In this document: positions 38,166 through 48,300 of the stretch, in pieces
Layout: each line of letters begins with the position of its first letter
Numbering within the stretch: the stretch's first letter is position 1
Assembly (NCBI RefSeq): GCF_900582625.1
Contig: NZ_UTIQ01000327.1
Coordinates: 496,001-560,000, forward strand
Source: Pseudomonas viridiflava
Lineage (GTDB): Bacteria > Pseudomonadota > Gammaproteobacteria > Pseudomonadales > Pseudomonadaceae
DNA: 64,000 bases
Direction: 5' to 3'
Notes under the pieces: model-generated
The model's input: the letters and a program-made list of their open reading frames with translations, nothing else
Told to the model about the DNA's origin: nothing
Database searches by the model: none
Made by a program: the position numbers and the translations under genes

Positions 38166-38699
38166 ATGACGGAACAACTGTCCACAAGCAGGTGCGATAC
38201 ACCCCTATTCCAAGCATTCGTTGATAACCGCTCGATTCTGGTCAAGGTGGCCACGCGCATTACGGGCTGTCGTTCACGCGCCGAAGACGTGGTGCAAGAC
38301 GCCTATTTCAGGCTGCATTCGGCACCACAGATCACCTCGTCATTCAAAGCTCAGCTGAGCTATCTGTTTCAGATCGTGCGCAACCTGGCCATCGATCATT
38401 ACCGCAAAAACGCGCTCGAACAGCGCTACGCCGGCAGCGAAGAAGAAGGCATGAATGTGGTCAACCACAACGCCTCGCCCGAAGCCCTGCACATCAACTA
38501 CGCGACCCTGGAACACATCGCCGACGCCCTCGGCCAGTTGCCCAGCCGCACCCGCTACGCCTTCGAAATGTACCGCCTGCACGGCGTGCCGCAGAAAGAC
38601 ATCGCCAAGGAATTGGGCGTGTCGCCAACGCTGGTGAATTTCATGATTCGCGACGCGTTGGTGCATTGCCGCAAAGTCAGCAAAGACGCGGCGGCCTGA
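38166..38699 (+). CDS. pvdS: ECF sigma factor PvdS
   Basis: 177 residues from the ATG at 38166 (MTEQLSTSRC), with AAGGTG upstream. The start is set by the conserved PvdS N-terminus; the frame is open for 78 more codons through the Fur box, which is promoter. Region 2 carries CRSRAEDVVQDAYFRL and FQIVRNLAIDHYRK, and region 4 carries LPSRTRYAFEMYRLHGVPQKDIAKELGVSPTLVNF. PvdS directs transcription of pyoverdine genes under iron starvation. It is divergent from mbtH-pvdG-pvdL. Its anti-sigma FpvR is not in the window. Confidence 0.96.
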   Translation: MTEQLSTSRCDTPLFQAFVDNRSILVKVATRITGCRSRAEDVVQDAYFRLHSAPQITSSFKAQLSYLFQIVRNLAIDHYRKNALEQRYAGSEEEGMNVVNHNASPEALHINYATLEHIADALGQLPSRTRYAFEMYRLHGVPQKDIAKELGVSPTLVNFMIRDALVHCRKVSKDAAA

Positions 38700-38711
38700 T
38701 CCGGCTTCGTT

Positions 38712-38737
38712 GGGCTTCGCTGCGCTAAGCGAAGCCC
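38712..38737. terminator. Hairpin between convergent pvdS and acetyltransferase genes
   Basis: GGGCTTCGCT (38712-38721), loop GCGCTA, then AGCGAAGCCC (38728-38737): a perfect 10-base stem. It lies 13 bases after the pvdS stop and 24 before the end of the opposing gene. No long T tract follows on either strand, so the terminator role is likely but not certain. Confidence 0.6.
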
Positions 38738-38760
38738 TTCGCGATCAACGCACCACCGCT

Positions 38761-39747
38761 TCAGCGCAACACACACCGATCAAAAAACCGCTCGCGCTCG
38801 ATACTCATCAGGGCGGCGCGTTTGTGTGGGAAATCGAATTCCTTTTCGCAGTGGAAACCGGCGCTGTGCATGTGGCCGATCATGCGGGCGTTGTCGGCGC
38901 GCGGCTCGGCGACGATGCGCTGGGTACGCGGGTCGTCGAGGAAAAGAAAGTGCGTGAGCGCAGTCAACCAGCTCGCCACTTTATGCGGTCCGCGATGGTT
39001 TTCCTCGCCCACCAGCATATGAATGCCACGGTCGTAATCGCCCGCTGAATAGAACGGTGCGATGCGGTCTTCCTTGGCCCAATAGGCTTCGAAATAGGCG
39101 AACGGCTGATCGTCAAAACTGCCTATCAGCGTCAGCGTGTGCGGGTCGCGGTCGAGTTTTTCCAGGTACTGGCGATGCTGCTCAAGCGTGCCGCTTTCCT
39201 GCCAGAATTGCGCTACACGCGGGCTGTTCTGCCAGCGGTTGAAGCGCGCAAGGTCGCTGTCGATATCCAGTGCACGCAGGGAAATCCAACTGCCCAGGCG
39301 CGCGTCGAAACGTCGGTACAAATCGCCTGTCGGCTTTGGCGGTCGACGTGGGTGGCGTTTGCCGTCGCTGATGATCATCTGCTGCGGATACGCCGCGCCT
39401 TGCCCGCTCAGTAGCCACGGTTCAGCCAGTTGCCAAAACGTGGTGCGCGCGGTGGTAAGCGCGCCATCGGCCGCGCGAATCAGCAGGCCGCTGTGCAGCG
39501 CGTCCATCGGCGCTGCGGGGAGTTCCCAGCTCACTGACTGGCACGCCTCGTCGCGGGCAAACAGCCAATAGCTGACCCACCACAACGCCGGCGCTGACAA
39601 GGCTTCACAGGCGCTTACCTGCAACCGCTCACCAGGGCGAACGCGCACGTGAATCGGCTCATGTAAATCCAGCTGCAGATGCAGCGAGCCGGTGCTTTCG
39701 TCGCCGTGCAGGCATTGGCCGTTGGGGAGTGGCAGGGTGTGCATCAT
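38761..39747 (-). CDS. pvdYII: GNAT siderophore biosynthesis protein (IucB/PvdYII-like)
   Basis: 328 residues. An N-terminal domain of about 140 residues precedes a GNAT acetyltransferase domain of the IucB/AlcB/RhbD type: WISLRALDIDSDLARFNRWQN, PFAYFEAYWAKED, DRGIHMLVGEENHRGP (acyl-CoA loop) and RIVAEPRADNARMI. Relatives acylate N-hydroxy-ornithine or N-hydroxy-lysine of siderophores. PvdYII in some pseudomonads acetylates N5-hydroxyornithine, where PAO1 uses the formylase PvdF. An exact PvdS promoter sequence lies 34 bases upstream, which makes a pyoverdine role very likely. It converges on pvdS. The name is by family resemblance; the acyl donor is inferred. Confidence 0.8.
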   Translation of the reverse strand: MMHTLPLPNGQCLHGDESTGSLHLQLDLHEPIHVRVRPGERLQVSACEALSAPALWWVSYWLFARDEACQSVSWELPAAPMDALHSGLLIRAADGALTTARTTFWQLAEPWLLSGQGAAYPQQMIISDGKRHPRRPPKPTGDLYRRFDARLGSWISLRALDIDSDLARFNRWQNSPRVAQFWQESGTLEQHRQYLEKLDRDPHTLTLIGSFDDQPFAYFEAYWAKEDRIAPFYSAGDYDRGIHMLVGEENHRGPHKVASWLTALTHFLFLDDPRTQRIVAEPRADNARMIGHMHSAGFHCEKEFDFPHKRAALMSIERERFFDRCVLR

Positions 39748-39780
39748 GGGGTGGCTCGCGTAGAGGGTGGTGACTGTGTG

Positions 39781-39804
39781 ACGTCAAAACCCGCGAGAAA
39801 TTTA
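39781..39804 (-). promoter_or_regulatory. Exact PvdS-dependent (iron-starvation box) promoter
   Basis: On the minus strand TAAAT (39804-39800), exactly 16 bases, then CGT (39783-39781): a perfect match to TAAAT-N16-CGT. It points at the IucB/PvdYII-like gene starting at 39747. Confidence 0.85.
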
Positions 39805-39888
39805 GGTGCAGTGCGCGCACGGCCGGTATCAGGCCACGCAACAAAGCCGGCGCGCGTATACTCGCGCCACCTTCAACCGGAGACTGCC

Positions 39889-40404
39889 ATGACCATTTCT
39901 CTGTACGCCGCATCCGTTCCCGTTTTCAAGCAAATGCTCACCAGCCTCAGCGCCGTGCTGAGCAAGGCTGAAGCCCACGCCACCGCCAAGAACATTGACC
40001 CGGCTGCCCTGCTCCAGGCCCGCCTGTTCCCCGACATGTTTCCCCTAACCCGCCAAGTACAAATCGCCTGCGACTTCGCCCGTGGCGTGCCGTCGCGTCT
40101 GGCTGGCGTAGATGTGCCCAAGCATGACGACGTGGAAACCACGTTCGAGCAGTTGCAAGCCCTGCTGAAAGAAACCCTGGAGTACCTGGGCACGTTTACC
40201 CCGGCTCAGGTCGATGGCAACGAAGAGCGCGAGATCCTCACCCGTCCGGGCACGCCGAAAGAGCGCAAATTCACTGGCCAGTCGTATTTGCTGACTTACG
40301 GTCTGCAGCACTTCTTCTTCCACGTGACCACCGCCTATGCGCTGCTGCGTCATAACGGCGTGGAAGTGGGCAAGATGGATTATGTGGGTCAGCCGCAGGC
40401 ATAA
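39889..40404 (+). CDS. DUF1993 family protein
   Basis: 171 residues from the ATG at 39889 (MTISLYAASVP), with CCGGAGA upstream; an open frame further upstream is not coding. Family features: LYAASVPVFKQMLTSLSAVLSKAEAHA at the N-terminus, LFPDMFPLTRQVQIACDFARG in the middle and a C-terminal TYGLQHFFFHVTTAYALLRHNGV. DUF1993 has a DinB-like four-helix bundle; its function is unknown. It is divergent from the siderophore acetyltransferase and shows no iron box of its own. Confidence 0.85.
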   Translation: MTISLYAASVPVFKQMLTSLSAVLSKAEAHATAKNIDPAALLQARLFPDMFPLTRQVQIACDFARGVPSRLAGVDVPKHDDVETTFEQLQALLKETLEYLGTFTPAQVDGNEEREILTRPGTPKERKFTGQSYLLTYGLQHFFFHVTTAYALLRHNGVEVGKMDYVGQPQA

Positions 40405-40430
40405 ATCGCACCCTGAGATCGTCCGCTTTT

Positions 40431-40512
40431 GTAGGAGCCACCTTGGTGGCGAACCCTGGAAACGAAGGTCGAGAATTTCGTTTCCAGGGTTCGCTAGCAA
40501 GCTAGCTCCTAC
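40431..40512. repeat. Long hairpin with REP ends, family III
   Basis: GTAGGAGC at the left end pairs with GCTCCTAC at the right, and GGCGAACCCTGGAAACGA pairs with TCGTTTCCAGGGTTCGC closer in. The total stem is about 35 bases with a few mismatches near TTGGTGG/CTAGCAAG. It lies between the converging DUF1993 and opmB genes and may be a bidirectional terminator as well as a REP doublet. Confidence 0.8.
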
Positions 40513-40600
40513 GGGGCGGTTTGCTGGTTTGTGATCTGGGTACGCAGGCTCGGCCAATCGCGGCTAAAGCCTCCCACAGATGTACACAACGAGGGAGCTT

Positions 40601-42058
40601 TTACTCCTTCTCTCCCAACTGCTGCACATTCCACCCCCCGCCCATCGCAGCAATCAGCTGCACACTCGCGGTCAGCCGACTGCCTAGCAACGTTAACACC
40701 GTGCGCTCGTTCGACAGCGCGGTGGTCTGCACCGTGACCACGTCCGAGAAGTCCACCGTTCCAGCTTTGTATTGGTTGAGCATCAACCGCAGCGATTCAC
40801 GCGCGGAGTCGAGCGCTTCCTGCTGCACCACGTTTTCTTCTTTCAGCACGTCGAGCTGAACCAGGTAGTCCTCCACTTCGCGAAAACCGGTCAGCACGCT
40901 CAGGCGGTATGCCGCCACGGTGGCGTCGTAGCTGGCCTCGGCCTGCTCCACGCGCGAGCTGATCAGGCCACCGTCGAACAAGGTCATGGCGAAGTCGGGG
41001 CCGATGGACCAGTAGCGGTTCGGCGTGGTCAGTAGTTGCGAGAGGCTGTCGTTGCGATAGCCGCCGCTGGCGCTAAGGGTGATGTCCGGGTAGTACGCGG
41101 CTTTGTTCACGCCGATAAGCGCGTTGGCGGCGACCACGTCACGCTCGGCCGAGGCGATGTCAGGGCGGCGTTGCAGCAGTTGTGAGGGCACGCTGGCAGG
41201 AATAGCCGGCAAGCCTGGAATGTCGTTTGTCTCGGCCAACTGGAAGTTCGACGGTGCTTCGCCGACCAGCACGGCGATGGCGTTTTCCAGTTGCGCGCGC
41301 TGGTATTTGAGGTCGATGGCCTGCGCCTGGGTGGTTTTCACCTGAGTACGCGCCTGGGCCACGTCGGCCTTGGTGACGATGCCGGCGCGGTATTGGTTTT
41401 CCGCCAGCTTGAAGGCTTTTTCGTAGGCCGAGACGGTGTCGTCGAGCAGGCGTTTCTGCGCGTCGATCACCCGCAGTTGCAGGTAGTTCTGCGCCAGTTC
41501 CGACTGCTGGCTGAGTTTGGTTGCAGCCAGGGTGGCTTGGCTGGCAGCGGCACTGGCGCTGTCCGATTCCAGTTGGCGGCGCAGTTTGCCCCACAGGTCG
41601 AGTTCCCAACTCACGCCCAGGCTGGCCTGGTAACTGTCGCTGATGCCGCCGGAGCTGCCGCTGCTCACCGTCGAGCCGTCAGACAACGACACCGTGCCGC
41701 CCCCGCCCGTGGCCTGGCCCGAGCGGGTTTTGCTGAACGCCGCGCTCAGGCTCGGAAAGAACGAAGCGCGGGCGCCGCGTGCCAGGGCTTGAGCCTGGCG
41801 ATACTGGGCTTCGGCCTGGGCCAGGGTCTGGTTGGAGGTTTCCAGACGCTGTTGCAGTTGGTTCAGCGTCGGGTCGCCGTACAGCTCCCACCAGGCGCCA
41901 CGGTTCAAGGCATCGCTGGGCGCGGCCTGGGTCCAACCTGCCTGGTATTTGAAGCCAGCAGGCACGGCCACTTCTGGCTGCTCATAGTCCGGGCCTACGG
42001 CACAACCGGCCACAGCCACAGCCACCGCGAGCAACAGGCTGCGCGAATACAGGCTCAT
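40601..42058 (-). CDS. opmB: Outer-membrane efflux lipoprotein OpmB (OprM/NodT family)
   Basis: 485 residues. Lipoprotein signal with lipobox VAGC (Cys near residue 19) followed by AVGPDYEQPEV, the standard OprM-family opening. Two OEP repeats form the trans-periplasmic channel (for example QASLGVSWELDLWGKLRR and RRPDIASAERDVVAANALIGVNKAAYYP). Last gene of muxA-muxB-muxC-opmB; its ATG overlaps the muxC stop as ATGA. Confidence 0.93.
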   Translation of the reverse strand: MSLYSRSLLLAVAVAVAGCAVGPDYEQPEVAVPAGFKYQAGWTQAAPSDALNRGAWWELYGDPTLNQLQQRLETSNQTLAQAEAQYRQAQALARGARASFFPSLSAAFSKTRSGQATGGGGTVSLSDGSTVSSGSSGGISDSYQASLGVSWELDLWGKLRRQLESDSASAAASQATLAATKLSQQSELAQNYLQLRVIDAQKRLLDDTVSAYEKAFKLAENQYRAGIVTKADVAQARTQVKTTQAQAIDLKYQRAQLENAIAVLVGEAPSNFQLAETNDIPGLPAIPASVPSQLLQRRPDIASAERDVVAANALIGVNKAAYYPDITLSASGGYRNDSLSQLLTTPNRYWSIGPDFAMTLFDGGLISSRVEQAEASYDATVAAYRLSVLTGFREVEDYLVQLDVLKEENVVQQEALDSARESLRLMLNQYKAGTVDFSDVVTVQTTALSNERTVLTLLGSRLTASVQLIAAMGGGWNVQQLGEKE

Positions 42059-45000
42059 AACGAAGTCTCCAACGAAGCATCAGTGCGCACGCCTCTGCGG
42101 CGGTTAACCCAGTGGCGCAAACGATCCAGGTACAGGTACACCACGGGCGTGGTGTACAGGGTGAGCAATTGGCTGGCGATCAGGCCGCCGACGATGGTGA
42201 TGCCCAGCGGCCGGCGCAAACCGGCGTCGCCGCCGATGCCGAAAATCAGCGGCAGCGCGCCCAGCAGGGCCGCCAGCGTGGTCATCATGATCGGCCGGAA
42301 GCGTTTCACACAGGCTTCCAGAATCGCTTCGCGCGGACTCATGCCCAGGCGCCGCTCGGCTTCCAGGGCAAAGTCGATCATCAGAATGGCGTTTTTCTTG
42401 ACGATGCCGATCAGCAAAATAATGCCGATCAAGGCGATCAAACTCAGCTCGCTGCGGCACAAAATCAGCGCCAGCAACGCGCCAACGCCAGCCGACGGCA
42501 ACGTCGACAAAATGGTCAGCGGGTGCACATAGCTCTCGTACAAAATGCCCAGCACGATGTACACCGCCACCAGCGCCAGCAGGATCAGCCAGGGCATGTT
42601 GTTTTGCGTGTCTTGCACGGCGCCGGCATTGCCTTCGAAGCTGGCTTGCACGTCGAGCGGCAATTGCAGCGGTTCGATGGCGGCCATGACGGCCTCGCGT
42701 GTCGGGCCGATCTGCGCGCCGGGCGCCAGGTTGAACGACAGCGTGATCGCCGCGAACTGGCCCTGGTGGTTGACCGACAACGGCGCCGAACTCGGCTCGA
42801 AGTAGCTGAACTCGGCCAGCGGCACACTCTGCCCATCGCTGCCCAGCACGTACACCTGGCGCAGAATCTCCGGGCTCTGCTGGTACTTCGAGCCCACTTC
42901 CATAACCACGTGATACTGGTTCAGCGGGTTGTAGATATTGGCGATCTGCCGTTGGCCAAACGAGTTGTTCAGCACCTCGTCGACCAGCGCCATGTTCACG
43001 CCCAGCGTGGCGGCGCGGTCGCGGTCTACCACCAGCCGGCTTTGCACGCCTTTGTCTTGCGAGTCGCTGTTAAGGTCGACTACTTGCGGCAGTTTGCGCA
43101 TCGCCGCTTCCACTTTCGGCGCCCACTGGCGCAGCAGCGTGAGGTCGTCGCTGCGCAAGGTGAATTGGTTGCTGGCGTTGCTATCACGCCCGCCCAGGCG
43201 CACGTCCTGGCCGGCGTTCAGGTACAGCGCGGCGCCGGGAATCTCCGCCAGTTTGGGACGCAGGCGGGCGAGGATGGTGTCGACATCGTCGCGCTCGCCA
43301 ATCGGTTTCAACGTGACGAAAAACGAGCCGGTGTTGCTCGACTGCCAGCGCCCACCGCCAAGAAAGCCCACTACGTTTTCGATGTCCGGATCAGCGCTGA
43401 GAATGGCGCGGAACTTGGCCATTTTCGCCTGCAATCCTTGGAACGAAATGCTCTGGTCGGCGATGGCATAGCCGCGCAACCGCCCCGAGTCCTGCGCCGG
43501 CAGAAAGCCCTTGGGCACCACCACGAACAGGTAAACGTTGAGCACGATGCAGGCGAACATAATCACCATCATCAGCCGCGAGTGCGCCAGCGCCCATTCC
43601 AGGCTGGCCTTATAGCGCGCCATCAGTTTCTGGAAGCGTTGGCTTTCGAGCTTCGGCTCGGCGACTGGCGCGTTTTTATCGCGGGCTTTGAGCAGACGTG
43701 CGCAAAGCATCGGCGTGAGGGTGAGAGACACCAGCAACGACACCAGAATCGCCGCCGACAAGGTCACGGAAAATTCGCGGAACAGCCGACCAATAATCCC
43801 GCCCATCAGCAGAATGGGGATAAACACCGCCACCAACGACAAGGTCATCGACAGCACGGTAAAGCCCACTTCGCGGGCGCCGTGAATAGACGCCTCTAGC
43901 GGCGACTCACCCTCTTCGATGCGCCTGGCAATGTTTTCCACCACCACAATGGCGTCGTCCACCACAAAGCCCGTGGCGACGATCAGCGCCATCAGCGACA
44001 GGTTATTCAGCGAGAAGCCGCACAGGTACATCACCGCAAACGTGCCCACCAGCGACACCGGCACCGCCAAGGCGGGAATCAGGGTGGCGCGCGGGCTGCG
44101 CAGGAACATATAGACGACCAGAATCACCAGCAGCACCGAGATGATGAGGGTGATTTCCGCTTCATCCAGCGAGGCGCGGATGCTCGGGCTGCGGTCGTCC
44201 ATTACCGACAACTGCACCTTGGGGCCGATCAATTCCTGCAGCTCGGGCAGCAGCGCGTGAATGGCGTCGGTGGCTTCGATAATGTTGGCGCCCGGCTGGC
44301 GGGTGACGATCAGCAGCACCGCCGGATTGGGCCCGGAGAAGCCCGCGTTGCGCACGTCTTCCACCGCATTGCTGACCTCGGCAATATCGCCCAGGCGCAC
44401 TGCCGCGCCGGTTTCGGCGTTGTAGTGAACGATCACCGGCAGGTATTCGCTGGCCTTGCGCAACTGGTCATTGGCGTCCACTTGCCATTGCTTCGTGGCG
44501 CCGTCGATGGAGCCTTTCGGGCCGTTGGAATTGGTGTTGGCAATGGCCGTGCGCACGCTGTCCAGGGAAATGCCGTATTTGTTCAGGGCGTCCGGATTGA
44601 CGTCGACCCGCACCGCCGGCAACGAACTACCGCCGATGCTGACCTGGCCGATGCCCTTGACCTGCGCCAAGCGCGGCGACACCAGGGTCGAGGCCATGTC
44701 GTACATCTCGCCACGGGTGTAGCTCTCGGACGTGAGCGTGAGCACCATCACCGGCATGTCGGACGGGTTGGCCTTGCGGTACGACGGCAAGCTCGGCATG
44801 CCGCTGGGCAGCAGGCTGCTGGCCGCATTGATGGCGGCCTGCACTTCTCGCGCGGCACCGTCGATGTCTTTCTCCAGGGAAAACTGCACGATTACCGTGG
44901 TCGAGCCCAGCGAGCTGCTGGAGGTCATTTCGGTGATGCCGGCAATGCGCCCGAGCGCCCGTTCCAGCGGCGTGGCGACCGAGGTGGCCATGGTTTCCGG

Positions 45001-45165
45001 ACTGGCGCCAGGCAACGAGGCGCTGATCATGATGGTCGGAAAATCCACCGACGGCAGCGGCGCCACCGGCAGCAGATTGAACGACAGCCAGCCGGCCAGC
45101 AGCAGCGCCAGGGTGAGCAGCGTGGTAGCCACGGGGCGGCGGATGAAGGGGGTGGAGATGCTCAT
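42055..45165 (-). CDS. muxC: RND efflux transporter MuxC
   Basis: 1036 residues from the ATG at 45165 (MSISTPFIRRPVATTLL). A longer frame reads back through an intergenic repeat and is discarded. Typical HAE1-type RND protein: twelve membrane helices, two large periplasmic loops, and FVVDDAIVVVENIARRIEEG in TM4 with the proton-relay Asp pair. It is a heteromultimer partner of MuxB, as MdtC is of MdtB. Together with MuxA and OpmB it exports drugs; in P. aeruginosa these include aztreonam, macrolides and novobiocin (established knowledge). Confidence 0.93.
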   Translation of the reverse strand: MSISTPFIRRPVATTLLTLALLLAGWLSFNLLPVAPLPSVDFPTIMISASLPGASPETMATSVATPLERALGRIAGITEMTSSSSLGSTTVIVQFSLEKDIDGAAREVQAAINAASSLLPSGMPSLPSYRKANPSDMPVMVLTLTSESYTRGEMYDMASTLVSPRLAQVKGIGQVSIGGSSLPAVRVDVNPDALNKYGISLDSVRTAIANTNSNGPKGSIDGATKQWQVDANDQLRKASEYLPVIVHYNAETGAAVRLGDIAEVSNAVEDVRNAGFSGPNPAVLLIVTRQPGANIIEATDAIHALLPELQELIGPKVQLSVMDDRSPSIRASLDEAEITLIISVLLVILVVYMFLRSPRATLIPALAVPVSLVGTFAVMYLCGFSLNNLSLMALIVATGFVVDDAIVVVENIARRIEEGESPLEASIHGAREVGFTVLSMTLSLVAVFIPILLMGGIIGRLFREFSVTLSAAILVSLLVSLTLTPMLCARLLKARDKNAPVAEPKLESQRFQKLMARYKASLEWALAHSRLMMVIMFACIVLNVYLFVVVPKGFLPAQDSGRLRGYAIADQSISFQGLQAKMAKFRAILSADPDIENVVGFLGGGRWQSSNTGSFFVTLKPIGERDDVDTILARLRPKLAEIPGAALYLNAGQDVRLGGRDSNASNQFTLRSDDLTLLRQWAPKVEAAMRKLPQVVDLNSDSQDKGVQSRLVVDRDRAATLGVNMALVDEVLNNSFGQRQIANIYNPLNQYHVVMEVGSKYQQSPEILRQVYVLGSDGQSVPLAEFSYFEPSSAPLSVNHQGQFAAITLSFNLAPGAQIGPTREAVMAAIEPLQLPLDVQASFEGNAGAVQDTQNNMPWLILLALVAVYIVLGILYESYVHPLTILSTLPSAGVGALLALILCRSELSLIALIGIILLIGIVKKNAILMIDFALEAERRLGMSPREAILEACVKRFRPIMMTTLAALLGALPLIFGIGGDAGLRRPLGITIVGGLIASQLLTLYTTPVVYLYLDRLRHWVNRRRGVRTDASLETSL

Positions 45166-45186
45166 CGTGGCGGCACCGTTTGCCGT

Positions 45187-45285
45187 GCCCTCACCCCAAC
45201 CCTCTCCCGCGCGCGGGAGAGGGAGCAGACCGCATCGCGCTTGTCTCCCCTCGCCCGCTTGCGGGAGAGGGGCGGGGGGAGAGGG
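45187..45285. repeat. Family II inverted repeat inside the mux operon
   Basis: GCCCTCACCCCAACCCTCTCCCGC-GC-GCGGGAGAGGG and, further on, TCCCCTCGCCCGC-TT-GCGGGAGAGGGGCGGGG. It fills most of the 139 bases between the muxB stop and muxC start, whereas the other junctions in the operon are 4-base overlaps. This implies insertion of a mobile repeat into a once-compact operon. Related to 23153-23252. Confidence 0.85.
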
Positions 45286-45304
45286 CCGGCCATCACACAC
45301 TCGC

Positions 45305-48300
45305 TCATGACTGCACCGACATATCCAACCCACGCTTCTTGCGCCAGCCATTCCAGCGCGTCGCCAGGCGGTCAAACGCGAGGTAGATAACGGGCGTGGT
45401 AAACAACGTGAGCACCTGGCTGAGCAGCAAGCCGCCGACCATGGCGATACCCAGCGGCCGGCGCAGTTCTGCACCCGCGCCAGCGGCAAGCATCAGCGGC
45501 AAGGCGCCGAGCAGCGCAGCCAGGGTGGTCATCAGAATCGGCCGGAAACGCAGCAGGCACGCTTGGTAAATGGCGTCCGGCGCGCTCATGCCTTGGTTGC
45601 GTTCAGCGTCCAGGGCGAAGTCGATCATCATGATCGCGTTCTTCTTGACGATGCCGATCAGCAGGATGATGCCGATGATCGCCACAATGCCAATCTCCTC
45701 CCCCGCCACCATCAAGGCCAGCAGGGCGCCGACGCCCGCCGAGGGCAGCGTGGACAGAATGGTCACCGGGTGAATAAAGCTTTCGTAGAGAATGCCCAGC
45801 ACGATGTACATGGTCACCACCGCCGCCAGAATCAGCAGCAAGGTGCTCGACAGCGAGCTTTCAAACGCCAGCGCAGCACCGCGGAAACTGGTTTGCACGC
45901 CGACCGGCAATTGCATGTCTTGCTCAACCTGGCGAATCGACTCCACCGCTTCACTCAACGACACGCCGGGCGCCAGGTTGAACGACAGCGTGGCCGCCGG
46001 AAATTGCGAAATGTGGTTGATGGCCAGCAAGGTGTTGCGCTCTTCAATCGTCGCCAGCGACGACAACCGCACCTGCGTGCCATCGCTGCTGCTGACGTAG
46101 AGGTTCTCCAGCGACTGCGGGCCCAACTGGAATTGCGGCGCCACTTCCAGCACCACGCGGTACTGCGTGGCCTGGGTGAAGATGGTGGAGATCAGGCGCT
46201 GGCCGAAGGCGTTGTACAGCGCGCTGTCGACGTCGGACAACGACACGCCCAGGCGCGAGGCGGCGTCGCGGTCGATGTTAACGAAGGCTTGCAGGCCTTT
46301 GTCTTGCCAATCGCTGGCCACATCCGCCAGTTGCGGCAGTTGTTGCAGGCGCTCCACCAACAGCGGCACCCATTTGGCCAGCACGTCGGGGTCGGAGTCT
46401 TGCAGGGTGAATTGGTATTGCGTGCGCGCCACGCGGTCTTCGATGGTCAGGTCTTGCACCGGTTGCAGGTACAGCCGCACGCCAGGAATCTGGTCGAGGG
46501 TCGGCTGAAGACGGCGGATCACTTCGGTGGCGCTGGCGTCGCGTTCACCGTGGGGCTTGAGGTTGATCAACATGCGCCCGGTGTTAAGCGTGGCGTTGCT
46601 GCCGTCGACGCCGATAAACGCCGTGAGGCTTTCCACCGCCGGATCGCTAAGCAGCGCCTTGGCCAATGCCTGTTGGCGCTCGGCCATGGACTGAAACGAG
46701 ATGGACTGCGGCGCTTCGGCAATGGCCTGAATCACGCCCGTGTCCTGCACCGGGAAAAAGCCCTTGGGCATAAAGGTGTAGAGCACCGCCGTCAGCGCCA
46801 GGGTGGCCAGCGCCACCAGCAAGGTCAGCGGCTGATGACGCAGCACCACACGCAGCGCGCGGCCATAGCCGGCAATCATACGGTCGATGACGTTACCGGC
46901 GGCGCGGGCGAAGCGGCCCTGCTTTTCCTCCGGCGTGTGCTTGAGTAATTTGGCGCAGAGCATCGGTGTGAGGGTCAGCGACACCACGCCGGAAATCAGA
47001 ATGGCCACCGCCAGGGTGATGGCAAATTCGCGGAACAACCGCCCCGCTACATCGCCCATAAACAGCAACGGAATCAGCACGGCGATCAGCGAGAAGGTCA
47101 GGGAAATAATGGTGAAGCCGATTTGCTTCGAACCTTTGAGCGCGGCCTCCAGCGGCGTGTCGCCTTTCTCCAGGTAGCGGCTGATGTTTTCCACCATGAC
47201 GATGGCATCGTCCACCACAAAACCGGTGGCGATTGTCAGGGCCATCAGGCTCAGGTTATTGACCGAAAACCCGGCCAGGTACATCACACCAAAGGTGCCC
47301 ACCAACGACAGCGGCACGGCCAGACTCGGAATGAGCGTGGCGGAAAAACTGCGCAGAAACAGGAACGTGACCATGACCACCAAGGCAATGGCGAGCACCA
47401 ATTCGAACTGCACATCGGCCACCGAGGCGCGGATGGTAGTGGTGCGGTCGGTGAGCACTTTTACGTCGAGGCTGCCGGGCAAGCTGGCTTGCAGCTGCGG
47501 CAGCATGGCTTTGATGCTGTCGACCACCTTGATCACATTGGCGCCAGGTTGGCGCTGAATGTTCAGCACCACAGCCGGGGTTTCGTTGGCCCAGGCGGCC
47601 AGACGCGTGTTCTCGGCCGCGTCTTCTACCGTGGCGACATCTTTCAGGCGCAGCGGCGCGCCGTTGGCGTAGGCCACCACCAACTCACGGTAGGCGGAAG
47701 CGGACTTCAGCTGGTCGTTGGCGTCCAGCGTCGAGGCGCGGGTCGGGCCGTCGAAGCTGCCTTTGGGGCCATTGAGGTTGTTATTGGCAACGGTGGTGCG
47801 CAGGTTTTCCAGGTTCAGACCCGCCGCCGCCAGCGCCGAAGGGTTGGCGCGAATGCGCACGGCCGGACGTTGGCCACCGCTGATGCTGACCAGGCCGACG
47901 CCGGAAATCTGCGAAATTTTCTGCGCCAGGCGCGTGTCGACCAGATCCTGCACCTGCGGCAGCGGCAGGTTGCTGGAGGTAATGGCCAGAGTCAGGATCG
48001 GCGCATCAGCCGGGTTCACTTTGCTGTACGAGGGCTGGTACGGCAGGTCGTTGGGCAACAGGCTGCTGGCGGTGTTGATCGCCGCCTGCACTTCCTGCTC
48101 GACCACATCGAGGTTGCTGTCGAGGGTGAATTGCAGGGTGATGACCGAGGCGCCGCCCGAACTGCTGGACGACATTTCATTCAGGCCGGCGATCTGCCCG
48201 AGCTGGTTTTCCAGCGGCGCGGTCACCGACGAGGTCATGATTTCCGGGCTGGCGCCGGGGTACGAGGTGACCACCTGAATGGTCGGATAATCCACTTCCG

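Noticed and set aside
42112..43899. 595-codon plus-strand open frame opposite muxC
   Set aside because: Composition is His/Gln/Arg-rich shadow sequence; the minus strand encodes an unmistakable RND transporter.
45166..45489. 108-codon extension of muxC
   Set aside because: It reads through the intergenic repeat and the end of muxB in a wrong frame.
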